Assembly (NCBI RefSeq): GCF_010723575.1
Contig: NZ_BLKZ01000001.1
Location: 1,426,001-1,490,000, forward strand
Direction: 5' to 3'
Source: Mycobacterium bourgelatii
Lineage (GTDB): Bacteria; Actinomycetota; Actinomycetes; Mycobacteriales; Mycobacteriaceae
Length of the DNA stretch: 64,000 nt
The notes under the pieces were generated by a model. That model did no database searches, was not told where the DNA came from, and saw only the letters and a program-made list of their open reading frames with translations. The stretch's first letter is position 1. Each line of letters begins with the position of its first letter. Position numbers and translations under genes: made by a program. Positions 7,226-16,490 of the stretch are shown here, in pieces.

Positions 7226-8014
7226 ATGGCTTTGGAGCAGTTCAACCTCGAAGGCCAAGTGGCCATCGTCACGGGTGCCGGCAAGGGGGTGGGCCAGGGC
7301 ATCGCCCGGGTGCTCGCCGAGGCCGGCGCGACGGTGGTCGGCACCGCCCGAACGGAGTCCGACATCGTGGCCACGATCTCCGGTATTGAAGCCGCCGGCG
7401 GCAAGGGGCTGGCGTTGGTTGCCGACGCGATGAGTCGCCCTGACGGCGAGCGGGTGGTTTCGACAGCCATCGAGCGATTCGGCCGCATCGACATCTTGAT
7501 CAACAACGTCGGCGGGGCCAAGTACGCAAGGTTTCTCGATATCACCGACGAAGACTTCAAGCTCGCGTTCGACTGGTGCGTCTCATCTACGTTCATCATG
7601 AGCCAACTCGTTGCCCCGCACATGATCGAAGCCGGCCGCGGCAACATCGTCAACATCTCTTCGGGCGCAGGTCGTTTCGGCATCCGCGCGCTGGCCGCCT
7701 ACTGCACCGCAAAGGGTGCCCTGGAAGCGCTGACCCGGGCGATGGCCCAGGAGTTGGCACCAAAGATCCGGGTCAATGCAATCGCGCTCGGTTCGTTCGC
7801 CACTGACGGCCTCCAGTCGAGCCTCGATCTGATGCCGGGATCGTTGGAGAAGATGCAAGAGGCGACGCCGCTGCACCGGCTCGGCAATGTGGAGGACCTT
7901 GGCCGCCTCTGCGTGTACCTGAGCACCGCTGACTGCTACGCCACCAACGCAATCTTCCACGTGGACGGTGGAATTGACTCTAACAACTCGCCATTGCCCA
8001 TACCGGACTACTAA
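7226..8014 (+). CDS. SDR-family NAD(P)-dependent oxidoreductase
   Basis: A 262-aa classical short-chain dehydrogenase: cofactor motif TGAGKGVGQG near residue 15, NNVGG, catalytic serine in NISSGAG, and active-site YCTAK. It probably oxidises or reduces a hydroxyl or keto group of a pathway intermediate. The ATG at 7226 has an AGAAGGAG ribosome site five bases upstream; the longer frame would start before the operator. It is followed after 11 bases by two amine-dehydrogenase-like genes, so the three form an operon divergent from the TetR gene and probably controlled by it. Confidence 0.9.
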   Translation: MALEQFNLEGQVAIVTGAGKGVGQGIARVLAEAGATVVGTARTESDIVATISGIEAAGGKGLALVADAMSRPDGERVVSTAIERFGRIDILINNVGGAKYARFLDITDEDFKLAFDWCVSSTFIMSQLVAPHMIEAGRGNIVNISSGAGRFGIRALAAYCTAKGALEALTRAMAQELAPKIRVNAIALGSFATDGLQSSLDLMPGSLEKMQEATPLHRLGNVEDLGRLCVYLSTADCYATNAIFHVDGGIDSNNSPLPIPDY

Positions 8015-8025
8015 GGCGGCTCAAA

Positions 8026-9105
8026 ATGCGCAGAGTCATTCAGTTTTCGACAGGCAATGTCGGACGGCATTCGTTGCGGGCAATCATCGGCCGACCAGAT
8101 CTCGAGTTGGTCGGAGTCCACGCGTCCAGTCCGGAGAAGGTCGGCAAAGACGCCGCCGAGTTGTGTGGCCTCGGCCAACCGACCGGCATCGTCGCCACGG
8201 ACGACATCGATGCCTTGGTCGCGCTCGGGGCAGACTGCGTGGTTTATACCGCGCTGGGTGAGGTGCGGCCGATGGAGGTCATCGACCAGATGGCCAGATT
8301 TCTCGCGGCCGGCACCAATGTGGTTGGCACATCACTGGTCTGGCTTACCACACCACACCACGCCGACGAGTGGTTGCGGGACCCGCTGCAACGGGCATGC
8401 GAAGCGGGTAACACGTCGTTGTACATAAATGGCATCGATCCGGGGTTTTCCGCCGACACATTGGTCTACTCGGCATGTGGCCTCACGACTCGCGTTTCGT
8501 CGATCACCGTCCAGGAGATATTCGATTACGCAAATTACGATGATTACGAATTTACCGGCACATCAATGGGTTTCGGGCTGAAGCCAGACGACGATCCGCC
8601 CATGCTGTTCCTGCCCGGTGTCGTGGTGGCCATGTTCGGCGGCCAGATACGGAATTTGGCAGATCATCTTGGGATCGCACTTGACGAGGTGCGACAACGG
8701 GACGAACGCTGGTACACACCGGAACCGATCGATTGCATCATGACCAAGGTGGAGCCTGGCGGGATGGCCGCAGTACGGTTTGCCGCCGAGGGTGTCGTCG
8801 ACGGGCGTCCCGTGATCACTCTCGAGCACATCACCAGGCTCACCAGCGCCGCCGCACCCGATTGGCCCTTCCCGCCCGATGGCCAACCCGGGGTTCACCG
8901 GATCGTCGCTGAGGGAGAACCTCGGATCGAGATCAACACGCACGTCTCTCATCCGTCGTTCGACACCACCGACGCCGGCTGCATTTCCACGGCCGCTCGG
9001 GTGGTGAATGTCATCGACTGGGTTTGTCGGGCGCCCGCGGGATTGATTGCCGCCGACCAGGTTCCGCCCGCGGAGGCGCTTCGCGGTCTCATGTGGAAGG
9101 AGTAG
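8026..9105 (+). CDS. NAD(P)-dependent amine-dehydrogenase-like oxidoreductase
   Basis: A 359-aa protein of the family at 44-1099: N-terminal Rossmann segment (VIQFSTGNVGRHSL), the ASSPEKVGKDAAELCG block and GIDPGFSADTL near residue 140. It starts at the ATG 11 bases after the SDR and ends two bases before the next paralogue. This tandem pairing suggests heteromeric or sequential activity. The family's best-known member is 2,4-diaminopentanoate dehydrogenase; the actual substrate is unknown. Confidence 0.87.
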   Translation: MRRVIQFSTGNVGRHSLRAIIGRPDLELVGVHASSPEKVGKDAAELCGLGQPTGIVATDDIDALVALGADCVVYTALGEVRPMEVIDQMARFLAAGTNVVGTSLVWLTTPHHADEWLRDPLQRACEAGNTSLYINGIDPGFSADTLVYSACGLTTRVSSITVQEIFDYANYDDYEFTGTSMGFGLKPDDDPPMLFLPGVVVAMFGGQIRNLADHLGIALDEVRQRDERWYTPEPIDCIMTKVEPGGMAAVRFAAEGVVDGRPVITLEHITRLTSAAAPDWPFPPDGQPGVHRIVAEGEPRIEINTHVSHPSFDTTDAGCISTAARVVNVIDWVCRAPAGLIAADQVPPAEALRGLMWKE

Positions 9106-9107
9106 CC

Positions 9108-10214
9108 GTGACGGCTCTGGCGGATGACCCGAAAGTGGGCAAGAAGTATCGCGTCATCCAATGGGGCATTGGCAATGTCGGAACGCTCGCTTTACGCCAT
9201 TTCGCCGGCAACCCCGTCTACGAGGTCGTCGGCGTGCTGTGTAGTCGCCCGGAAAAGGTCGGCAAGGACGCGGGCGAACTCGTCGGGGTGGCACCGATCG
9301 GTGTGCTCGCAACGACCGACAAGTCGGCGCTGGAGGCGTTGGAGGCGGATTGTGTGTTCTACGCGCCGCTGTGGTCCGACATCGAGGAAATATGTCGTCT
9401 GCTCCGTGGCGGGAAGAATGTCGTCGCCTCCGGTGGTGCCTGGTGGTACCGAACCGAAACGAACGCCCAGGACATCGACAAGATCGAGGAAGCCTGTCAG
9501 GCGGGTGGAACATCGTTTCACGCCGGCGGCATCCATCCCGGCTTCGCGGCGGACTTGCTGGTGCTAACGCTGTGCCGGATTGTCAGCCGCATTGACCGCA
9601 TTCACATCTACGAATACGTGAACTTCAACAAGGACACTCTCAAATACCTCGACGAGATGGGATTTGGGAAGGAGCCCGCAGAGTTCGAAGCGGGGAACCT
9701 GTTCGCGGCCGCGTGGCCCTTGTTTGCACAGTCGCTGACCATGGTGGTGGACGGCGTGGACAAGACTGTCGAGAGGTTCACGACGGAGGTCAAAGTGGGG
9801 TTGGCCACCCGCGACATCCCTTACGAGGGAACCGAAGACATGGACATGCCCGGATTGAAGGGAGTGATCAAGAAGGGCACCGTGGCGGCACAGCAGCACG
9901 AGTGGACCGCATGGGTAGACGGCAAGCCGTTCATCACGCTGCACGAGACGTATTCCTTCGTAGAGCACGACGCCATTGATCCCCGGCCGGACTGGGATGG
10001 CTACTACCACTACCGACTGGTGGTGGAGGGCGAGCAGCCCACCGAACTGATCCTGCGCGGTGTCGCCGACGAGCAGGGTGACCACGGCAACCCCGGATAC
10101 ACCTGGACCGCAATGGGGCCGGTAAACACGATCCCAGCCGTCTGCGACGCGCCACCCGGTTTTCTCACCCACAAGGAACTTGGACTCGTGACACTGCGCG
10201 GTGTGGTGCGTTAG
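9108..10214 (+). CDS. NAD(P)-dependent amine-dehydrogenase-like oxidoreductase
   Basis: A 368-aa tandem paralogue of the preceding gene with QWGIGNVGTLALR, the SRPEKVGKDAGELVG block and GIHPGFAADLL. The GTG at 9108 follows an AAGGAG ribosome site. A longer frame begins inside the previous gene and is rejected. It is part of the 7226-10214 operon. The C-terminal part is slightly longer than in the other copies. Substrate unknown. Confidence 0.87.
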   Translation: MTALADDPKVGKKYRVIQWGIGNVGTLALRHFAGNPVYEVVGVLCSRPEKVGKDAGELVGVAPIGVLATTDKSALEALEADCVFYAPLWSDIEEICRLLRGGKNVVASGGAWWYRTETNAQDIDKIEEACQAGGTSFHAGGIHPGFAADLLVLTLCRIVSRIDRIHIYEYVNFNKDTLKYLDEMGFGKEPAEFEAGNLFAAAWPLFAQSLTMVVDGVDKTVERFTTEVKVGLATRDIPYEGTEDMDMPGLKGVIKKGTVAAQQHEWTAWVDGKPFITLHETYSFVEHDAIDPRPDWDGYYHYRLVVEGEQPTELILRGVADEQGDHGNPGYTWTAMGPVNTIPAVCDAPPGFLTHKELGLVTLRGVVR

Positions 10215-10283
10215 CCGGCGGCTGTCTTCCGGATTTGCTGCGAACTCCTTTTAACGGGGGCGTTTGCTGGGTACGCACCGAAA

Positions 10284-11828
10284 ATGACGGCGAACTCCAG
10301 CACGAAATCGGCGGGATCCGAGTTGCCCCGGCATGCCCGCGTAGCCATCGTGGGCAGCGGCTTCTCCGGGTTGGGGGCGGCGGTCAAACTCAGCGAGGCC
10401 GGACACCAGGACTGCATCGTGCTCGAACGCGGCAACGATGTCGGCGGTACCTGGCGCGACAACACCTATCCCGGTGCGGCGTGCGACGTGCCGTCGCACC
10501 TGTATTCGTATTCGTTTGCCATGAACCCCAATTGGACGCGTTCGTTCTCCAGTCAGCCGGAGATCCAGGACTACATCCGAGGCGTCGCCGAGCGCGCCGG
10601 CGTACTTGATCGCCACGTGTTCAACTGCCACGTGAAACGTGCAGCGTGGTCAGAGGAGAACAATCGGTGGGAACTGTCGACCACTCGTGGATCCATGACC
10701 GCCGACGTGCTGATCGGGGCCTTCGGCGCGTTGGCCGAACCGAAGTTGCCCGACATTCCCGGTATCGACCGCTTCGCCGGGACGCTGTTTCACTCGGCAC
10801 AGTGGAACCACGACGCTGACCTGACCGGTAAGCGCGTGGCGGTGATCGGCACAGGGGCCTCGGGAATCCAGATAGTCCCGGCCATCGTCGACAAGGTGAA
10901 GCACATCGATGTCTATCAGCGCACTGCGCCGTGGCTGCTGCCCAGGTTCGACCGTCCATTCACGCGACCGGAGCGATGGGCGTTCCGCAACGTGCCGGGA
11001 TTGCTGCGGCTAGCCCGGGCCGGTATCTACGCGGCACGCGAGACCCAGGTAGTCGGATTGGCCAAGTATCCGAAGATGATGAAACCGTTCGAGTTGATCG
11101 CCCGCGCCAAGATCCGCTTCGAAATCAAAGACCCTGAGTTGCGTCGCAAGGTGACACCCAACTTCCGCATCGGGTGCAAGCGAATGCTCATCGCCAACGA
11201 CTGGTACCCGGCGCTCGACAACGATCACGTCGAACTGGTGACCGACGGCATCCGGGAAATCGATGGAAACGCGATCATCACCAACGACGGCACCGCGCGT
11301 GAAGTCGACGCTCTGATCGTGGCAACCGGCTTCCAAGTCACCGACTCGCCGATGTTCGACACCATCTGCGGCAGCGATGGCCGAAGCCTGAGCCAGACCT
11401 TCGCCGACGGCGGGATGCGCGCCTACAAGGGCACGACGGTCGCGGGGTTCCCCAATCTATTTGTGCTGATCGGGCCGAACACCGGCCTGGGCCACACATC
11501 GATGGTCTACATGATTGAGTCGCAACTGAACTACGTCATCGACGCCATCGACACCATGACCCGCCGCGCCATCAACCGCATCGAGGTACTCCCGGACGTG
11601 GTCGATGCGTACAACGACACGTTGCAGCGCAAGCTCGCCGGATCGGTGTGGATGACCGGCGGATGCGGCAGCTGGTATCTGGACGCCCAGGGCAACAACA
11701 CCACCTTGTGGCCCGACTTCACTTTCCGCTTCCGACAGCAGACGAAGCGGTTTGACATCGACGCCTACCAAACGTCATCGACCGCCGATACCGAACCGGT
11801 CCCCGCCCTCAGCGGGCACACCGGATAG
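10284..11828 (+). CDS. Flavin-dependent Baeyer-Villiger-type monooxygenase
   Basis: A 514-aa FAD/NADPH monooxygenase. It has an FAD-binding GSGFSG (24-29), the NVGGTW-like segment DVGGTWRDN, the Baeyer-Villiger fingerprint F-x-G-x3-H-x3-W (164-174) and a second nucleotide-binding GTGASG (189-194). These enzymes insert oxygen next to a ketone to form an ester or lactone. Mycobacteria hold many paralogues, for example EtaA and MymA, and I cannot assign it to one. It starts at the ATG 69 bases after the previous gene and is followed after 10 bases by an SDR that could supply its ketone substrate. Confidence 0.9.
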   Translation: MTANSSTKSAGSELPRHARVAIVGSGFSGLGAAVKLSEAGHQDCIVLERGNDVGGTWRDNTYPGAACDVPSHLYSYSFAMNPNWTRSFSSQPEIQDYIRGVAERAGVLDRHVFNCHVKRAAWSEENNRWELSTTRGSMTADVLIGAFGALAEPKLPDIPGIDRFAGTLFHSAQWNHDADLTGKRVAVIGTGASGIQIVPAIVDKVKHIDVYQRTAPWLLPRFDRPFTRPERWAFRNVPGLLRLARAGIYAARETQVVGLAKYPKMMKPFELIARAKIRFEIKDPELRRKVTPNFRIGCKRMLIANDWYPALDNDHVELVTDGIREIDGNAIITNDGTAREVDALIVATGFQVTDSPMFDTICGSDGRSLSQTFADGGMRAYKGTTVAGFPNLFVLIGPNTGLGHTSMVYMIESQLNYVIDAIDTMTRRAINRIEVLPDVVDAYNDTLQRKLAGSVWMTGGCGSWYLDAQGNNTTLWPDFTFRFRQQTKRFDIDAYQTSSTADTEPVPALSGHTG

Positions 11829-11838
11829 CGGCGCCGCC

Positions 11839-12690
11839 ATGGGAACGATCAAGGGCAAGGTCGCCGTGGTCACCGGGGCTGGCTCGGGTATCGGCCGGGC
11901 GTTGGCCGTCGGCCTGGCGCGCAGGGGCGCTCGGGTGGCAATGTCCGATGTCAACAAGGACGGTTTGGCGGATACCGCCGAACGGACACGAGCGCTGCGC
12001 GCCGAGACCCATGTGGAAGTTCTCGACGTCACCGATCGCGAGGCGGTCAACGACTATGCCGCATCGGTCACCGATCATTTTGGTGTCGTCCACCAGCTCT
12101 ACAACAACGCCGGCGTCGCGGGCGGTGCGGCGCCGGTCATCGACTGTGACTACGAAACCTATGAACGAATATTCGGCATCAATGTCTGGGGCGTCATCCA
12201 CGGCACCAAAGCGTTCCTGCCGCACCTGATCAACTCTGGCGACGGCCACCTCGTCAACATCTCCAGCCTGAATGGCCTCATGGCGCAAGCATCGATGAGT
12301 GCCTACTGCACAAGCAAGTTCGCCGTCCGCGGGTTCACCGAATCGGTGCGTGCGGAAATGCTGGCTGCGGGCCATCCGGTGCAGGTCGTCGTCGTGCACC
12401 CTGGCGGAATCCGAACCAACATCGCCACCGCCGCCATCGACGAAGCCAAACGAGCCGGGAAGGAACTCAGTTCCGAGCAGCTCAAACGTGCCGAAGCCTA
12501 CAACGACAAGCTGCTGAAGATGTCGCCGACGAAGGCCGCCGACACGATCTTGAATGGCGTGCAGGCCAACCGAAGTCGCGTGCTGGTGGGAAACGACGCC
12601 CGGGGTGTCGATCTGCTGGTGCGCCTGTTGCCGCGCCAATACCCCCGACTGGGAGTTTGGTGGGAAAGGCGCACCTTCGGTAGGTCATGA
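11839..12690 (+). CDS. SDR-family oxidoreductase
   Basis: A 283-aa short-chain dehydrogenase with TGAGSGIGRA (cofactor), NNAGVAGG, NISSLNG and YCTSK (active site). An extended C-terminus (about residues 190-283) resembles mycobacterial SDRs that often sit beside FAD monooxygenases. The ATG at 11839 is chosen because the longer frame runs back into the monooxygenase. The last six bases overlap the convergent gene at 12685. It probably acts with the adjacent BVMO. Confidence 0.88.
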   Translation: MGTIKGKVAVVTGAGSGIGRALAVGLARRGARVAMSDVNKDGLADTAERTRALRAETHVEVLDVTDREAVNDYAASVTDHFGVVHQLYNNAGVAGGAAPVIDCDYETYERIFGINVWGVIHGTKAFLPHLINSGDGHLVNISSLNGLMAQASMSAYCTSKFAVRGFTESVRAEMLAAGHPVQVVVVHPGGIRTNIATAAIDEAKRAGKELSSEQLKRAEAYNDKLLKMSPTKAADTILNGVQANRSRVLVGNDARGVDLLVRLLPRQYPRLGVWWERRTFGRS

Positions 12691-13695
12691 AACGCGTTGT
12701 CCCGCGCGGGCCAGACGAAACCGCTGCATGACCAGATCCAGGATCTCGGGGGTCAACATGCCACCGGCGTATTCGACCCAGCACCAACTGCGTGCCGGGG
12801 CCTGGCCGCTCGGATCGCGGATGAGGTTGCCGAACACATGCAGCGGGCTGCCGCTGGTGTCGAACGCAAAAGTGTATGTGTCGCCGCCGATTACCGTCTC
12901 TAGGCTGACTACCTTCCCGGCGTCGTTGAAGCCCGCGGTGGCGACGATGTCGTGGTGGACCGTGGTCTTGCCGTCCCTCACCTGGTAACCCGGCCCGAAG
13001 GCCAAGTCATCGCGGCCTTGCCAGAAGCTGCCGCCGCCGAGTCGGCCGTCGTCGTATTCATGCAGCCACGACACCCACATCCCCTGCAGGTGACGGGCGA
13101 TGGGCAATTCGGTGTAGGACAGCCCAGGCGGACCGTAAGCGAAGTCTTGATGCGCATAGCCGGACACCGGCACACCGTTGATGGTGCCGGTCGCGTAAAG
13201 CAATTCGTGCCGGTAGTACACCTCGTCGGCGACGGGGCAGTCGCCTTCCTGGCGCGGCACGTGGGTGACTACCACATCACTGCCGGTGTAGCCGTGGATC
13301 TCCCACCGACCGCTCGCGTCATACCAATGCAGGCCGTCCGCGTCACGCGCAACGCGGCCGCTGGTGTAAAGCATCTGCGCGGTGTCACTGTCTTCGCTGT
13401 ACTCGAAGGGCTCGAACCAGTCGATGGACGCGTACTCTTCGAACAGGTGCGGTGCATCGGATTCCATCGTCTTTGGCAGCGAACGAAACCCGCACACCGG
13501 CGACACCACGTGCGTCATACCGATGACAAAGTCGTCCAAGCCCCGTAGGCCCCAGTAGTTCTGACCCGATTCGTCGCTGACGACAGCGCCGAGCCAGATT
13601 CCGGCCAAGGCCACGTCGGGACTCGGTGTCCAGGATCGACGGTAGTGATCAAGCGACGGTGGCGAACCGGTTACCTCGAAGTCGATGTGGCGCAT
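12685..13695 (-). CDS. Lipocalin-like protein of unknown function (336 aa)
   Basis: Not firmly recognised. The 336-aa sequence has no signal peptide or membrane segment. It is rich in Trp, Tyr and Gly with short strand-like repeats (GRWEIHGYTG, RHLQGMWVSWLH, GGGSFWQGRDD), which suggests a two-domain beta-barrel like the AttH/CrtC-type lipocalin-like proteins. That is a resemblance only. It starts at the ATG 13 bases from the alcohol dehydrogenase stop, so it belongs to the minus-strand operon 15695-12685. A carrier or hydratase for a hydrophobic intermediate would fit the context. Confidence 0.8.
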   Translation of the reverse strand: MRHIDFEVTGSPPSLDHYRRSWTPSPDVALAGIWLGAVVSDESGQNYWGLRGLDDFVIGMTHVVSPVCGFRSLPKTMESDAPHLFEEYASIDWFEPFEYSEDSDTAQMLYTSGRVARDADGLHWYDASGRWEIHGYTGSDVVVTHVPRQEGDCPVADEVYYRHELLYATGTINGVPVSGYAHQDFAYGPPGLSYTELPIARHLQGMWVSWLHEYDDGRLGGGSFWQGRDDLAFGPGYQVRDGKTTVHHDIVATAGFNDAGKVVSLETVIGGDTYTFAFDTSGSPLHVFGNLIRDPSGQAPARSWCWVEYAGGMLTPEILDLVMQRFRLARAGQRVS

Positions 13696-13708
13696 CGCGG
13701 CACTTCAG

Positions 13709-14872
13709 TCACTCGAAGGCGATGACGCCACGGATGTTTTTGCCCGCGCGCAGATCTCGCATCGCCTCGTTGATGTCGTCGAGCTTGTAGGTCTGCGTGA
13801 TCAACTCATCGAGCTTGATCACGCCCGCCTCATACATTGACAGCAATCGGGGCATGGCCTCGCGGGGGTTCATCTCGCCATAGAGCACACCCTTGAATGT
13901 CTTGCAGGAGTAGATCATGTCGGTCAGGACCATCGGCACCATCAGATCGGTGATCTTGGGCATTCCGGTCAGTACGCAAGTGCCGCCTTTGCGCAACAGC
14001 ATCAGGGCGATCATGACCATGTCCGCGGGCACGACGCCCGGGGTGAGCACTACCCGGTCGGCCATTACTCCCCAGGTGATTTCGGTGACCAATTCCAGCG
14101 CGGCACCCGTGTCGGCGGTGGTGTGCGTCGCACCGAAGGTGGGCGCCATCTGCCGCTTGAATTCGTTGGGATCGACGGCGACGATGTGCTTGGCCCCGGC
14201 TACCTTTGCGCCCTGCACCGCGTTCATGCCTATTCCGCCGACACCGATGACCACGACGGTGTCGCCAGGCTCGGTACCCGCAGCGACCGATCCCGACCCG
14301 AATCCGGTTGTCACACCACAGGAGACCAGGGAGGCGGCCTCCAACGGGATCCAGTCGTGCACTTTGACCAGCGAGCGCTCGGAGGCCACCACGTATTCGG
14401 CGAACGTTCCAACCTGCATCATCGCCATCAGGTCTTCGCCGTCGAGGTGGCGGCGTCGCGTGCCGTCGGTGGTCATCGCTTTGCTGTAGATGTCGGCACC
14501 CACGTCGCACAGATACGTTTGACCGGTGGTACACCATCGACAGGTGCCGCAGGCGGGATAGAACGAGACCGCGACGTGGTCACCGGGTTTCAGGGTCTTG
14601 ACCTCGGGCCCGACCTCCTCGACGATGCCCGCACCCTCATGGCCACCAAGCATGGGGAACCATTCGGGCACGTCCCGACCGGCGGCCCGCATCATTTCTT
14701 CCATCTCCGGGGTGGGCACACTGTCGCCGCTATAGAAGTGTTCGTCGGAGTGGCAGATGCCGGCGTAGGCCATTTTCACCAGGACCTCGCCCGCGTGCGG
14801 GGGATCGAGGTCTATTTCGGTGACTTCCCAATCGGATCCGACGCCGCGCAGCACTGCTGCCTTGGTTTTCAT
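13709..14872 (-). CDS. NDMA-type zinc alcohol dehydrogenase
   Basis: A 387-aa medium-chain zinc dehydrogenase. It has catalytic-zinc ligands in GICHSDEH and GGHEGAG, a structural-zinc cluster ACGTCRWC...C and the NAD fold motif GVGGIGMNAVQG. The sequence matches the actinobacterial NDMA-dependent alcohol dehydrogenases, whose tightly bound NAD is thought to be recycled by mycofactocin rather than exchanged. It would oxidise an alcohol intermediate. The ATG at 14872 has a GAAGGAGAAGG ribosome site. It sits between an SDR and the lipocalin-like gene. Confidence 0.92.
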   Translation of the reverse strand: MKTKAAVLRGVGSDWEVTEIDLDPPHAGEVLVKMAYAGICHSDEHFYSGDSVPTPEMEEMMRAAGRDVPEWFPMLGGHEGAGIVEEVGPEVKTLKPGDHVAVSFYPACGTCRWCTTGQTYLCDVGADIYSKAMTTDGTRRRHLDGEDLMAMMQVGTFAEYVVASERSLVKVHDWIPLEAASLVSCGVTTGFGSGSVAAGTEPGDTVVVIGVGGIGMNAVQGAKVAGAKHIVAVDPNEFKRQMAPTFGATHTTADTGAALELVTEITWGVMADRVVLTPGVVPADMVMIALMLLRKGGTCVLTGMPKITDLMVPMVLTDMIYSCKTFKGVLYGEMNPREAMPRLLSMYEAGVIKLDELITQTYKLDDINEAMRDLRAGKNIRGVIAFE

Positions 14873-14900
14873 TGCCTTCTCCTTCGTGGGAGTGGAAGGT

Positions 14901-15695
14901 TCACCATTTACGGAGTTCCTTTACCGCGCTGGATGGGCGCGGGGCCAATGTGAGGTACGGGATGAAACTGCTGTTGCCGCAACGGATGACGTTGTGGACG
15001 ACTTCCGTGAGATGTTCTACGTCGACCAATCCACCCAGCATGTACTTGTTTTCCATCCAATATCGGATGGCCTTTTCCATCGCCTCGGGGTCCCAATTCT
15101 TGGCGAACTCGGTCTGCGAGTCGCCGGTGCCGCCGAGGCTGTCACCCACTGCGAGTCGGGTGAAGCTGATTTCCGGGTGCTCGGTGCGCCAGGCCTCAAC
15201 GAGCTTGTCCAGGGCGCTCTTGCTGACCGCGTAGGCCCCCAGCATCGGCCACGGCGACGTGTACGAGGCGCTGAGCGATGACAGGTAGACGGCAGAGCCG
15301 CCCGCCGCAGCCAAATGTGGTGCCGCGGCCGCAGTGATCAGTGACGCGCCGGTGACGTTGGTTGCGAACAGCTGCGCCCATTGCTCGGCTGTGACCTCCT
15401 GCAGCGGCGCCAGGACGCCAACACCGGTGGTGTACACCAGGGCATCCAGACCGCCCAGCGCCCCAACCGCCTCCGCCATCGCCTGCTGGCAGGTATCTGC
15501 CACCGTGACATCACACGCGATTGCCACCGCGCCGCTGCCGGCCTCCTTGGCGGCGTCGACCAGGCGCTCGTAGCGACGTGCGAGCAACGCCACGTGGGCG
15601 CCGCGCTTGGCAAGCCCGGTGCCAATGCATCGCCCGAGCCCGGCAGATGCGCCTACGACTGCCACCCGCAACGGCTGTGTGTCGTCGCTAGACAT
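14901..15695 (-). CDS. SDR-family oxidoreductase
   Basis: A 264-aa short-chain dehydrogenase with GASAGLGRC, SSLSASY and active-site YAVSK. The segment after the active site (ALDKLVEAWRTEHPEISFTRL) closely resembles the SDR at 22880-23626, so the two are paralogues. First gene of a three-gene minus-strand operon with the alcohol dehydrogenase and the lipocalin-like gene. About 110 bases separate it from the TetR gene upstream; I see no palindrome there. Confidence 0.87.
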   Translation of the reverse strand: MSSDDTQPLRVAVVGASAGLGRCIGTGLAKRGAHVALLARRYERLVDAAKEAGSGAVAIACDVTVADTCQQAMAEAVGALGGLDALVYTTGVGVLAPLQEVTAEQWAQLFATNVTGASLITAAAAPHLAAAGGSAVYLSSLSASYTSPWPMLGAYAVSKSALDKLVEAWRTEHPEISFTRLAVGDSLGGTGDSQTEFAKNWDPEAMEKAIRYWMENKYMLGGLVDVEHLTEVVHNVIRCGNSSFIPYLTLAPRPSSAVKELRKW

Positions 15696-15805
15696 GGCGT
15701 TCCTGCATGGGTCTCCTCGGATGCTGAGTGAGAGCGAAATTATTCACTTGTCGTAAACACACATTTTCACATCGGTCGGGGTTGGCCAAGGGCGTCGCAA
15801 GATAT

Positions 15806-16438
15806 TTACCGCCGCAAGGACTTACGTTCGTCGACCGCGAAGCTCAGCAGCAGGCGGTCGAGTATCTTGGCCGCTCGCCGACGCGCCCGAGTGGGGTTTG
15901 CGGCGTGGGCGACTAGGCGCGAGGCCTCCTCGAGTGCGGCGACGATCATGTGCGTGAGCTCTCCGACGGGTTGATCGTCGATGATGCCGTCCGCGATCGC
16001 CTGCCGGACTATCTCGTTGATCAGGGCGATGCTGTTGTTTTCTTGGATCGCCCGCAGTGTCTGCCAGCCGAGGACGACCGGTCCGTCGACCAGCATGACG
16101 CGCTGTACTTCGGGCTCCAACGCCGCTTCGAGAAATCCGTGCATTCCGCGGGTCAGCCGTTCCCACGGGTCTGCGCCGGGGGGTGGCGTCGCGATGGAAC
16201 GCAGGGTGAGGTCGCTTTCCACCTCTTCGAAGACGGCTCGGAACAATTCGGCCTTGTCCTTGAAATGGTGGTAGAAGGCGCCGCGGGTGCCCACGCCCGA
16301 TTTGGCGACCAGGTCGCTGATGCTGGTGTTGAAGTAACCCCGTTCGACGAACAGTTCCCGACCTGCATCAATGAGGTCGCGTCGAGTGCGCTCGCCACGT
16401 GCGCGACGATCATCGTCCGACCCGCCGCGCTGCGCCAT
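15806..16438 (-). CDS. TetR-family regulator
   Basis: A 210-aa TetR-type protein: N-terminal helix-turn-helix with recognition region GVGTRGAFYHHFKDKAELFR, then a helical ligand domain with VDGPVVLGW. The ATG at 16438 is preferred; upstream in-frame ATGs at 16462 and beyond lie in or past an operator-like palindrome (16454-16472). It is divergent from the LivK-like gene. The same palindrome recurs at 18750-18768, so it probably controls both transcription pairs. Confidence 0.88.
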   Translation of the reverse strand: MAQRGGSDDDRRARGERTRRDLIDAGRELFVERGYFNTSISDLVAKSGVGTRGAFYHHFKDKAELFRAVFEEVESDLTLRSIATPPPGADPWERLTRGMHGFLEAALEPEVQRVMLVDGPVVLGWQTLRAIQENNSIALINEIVRQAIADGIIDDQPVGELTHMIVAALEEASRLVAHAANPTRARRRAAKILDRLLLSFAVDERKSLRR

Positions 16439-16453
16439 GCCGATGATCGTAGC

Positions 16454-16472
16454 AACATTCATCTTGCAGGTT
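16454..16472. promoter_or_regulatory. Putative TetR operator AACATTCATCTTGCAGGTT
   Basis: A 19-bp imperfect palindrome (AAC-n-T-n-CA-n3-TG-n-A-n-GTT) between the TetR gene and the LivK-like gene. It matches 18750-18768. An extra ATGTT half-site follows at about 16479. Confidence 0.6.
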
Positions 16473-16490
16473 GAGGTGTATGTTGCCGGT

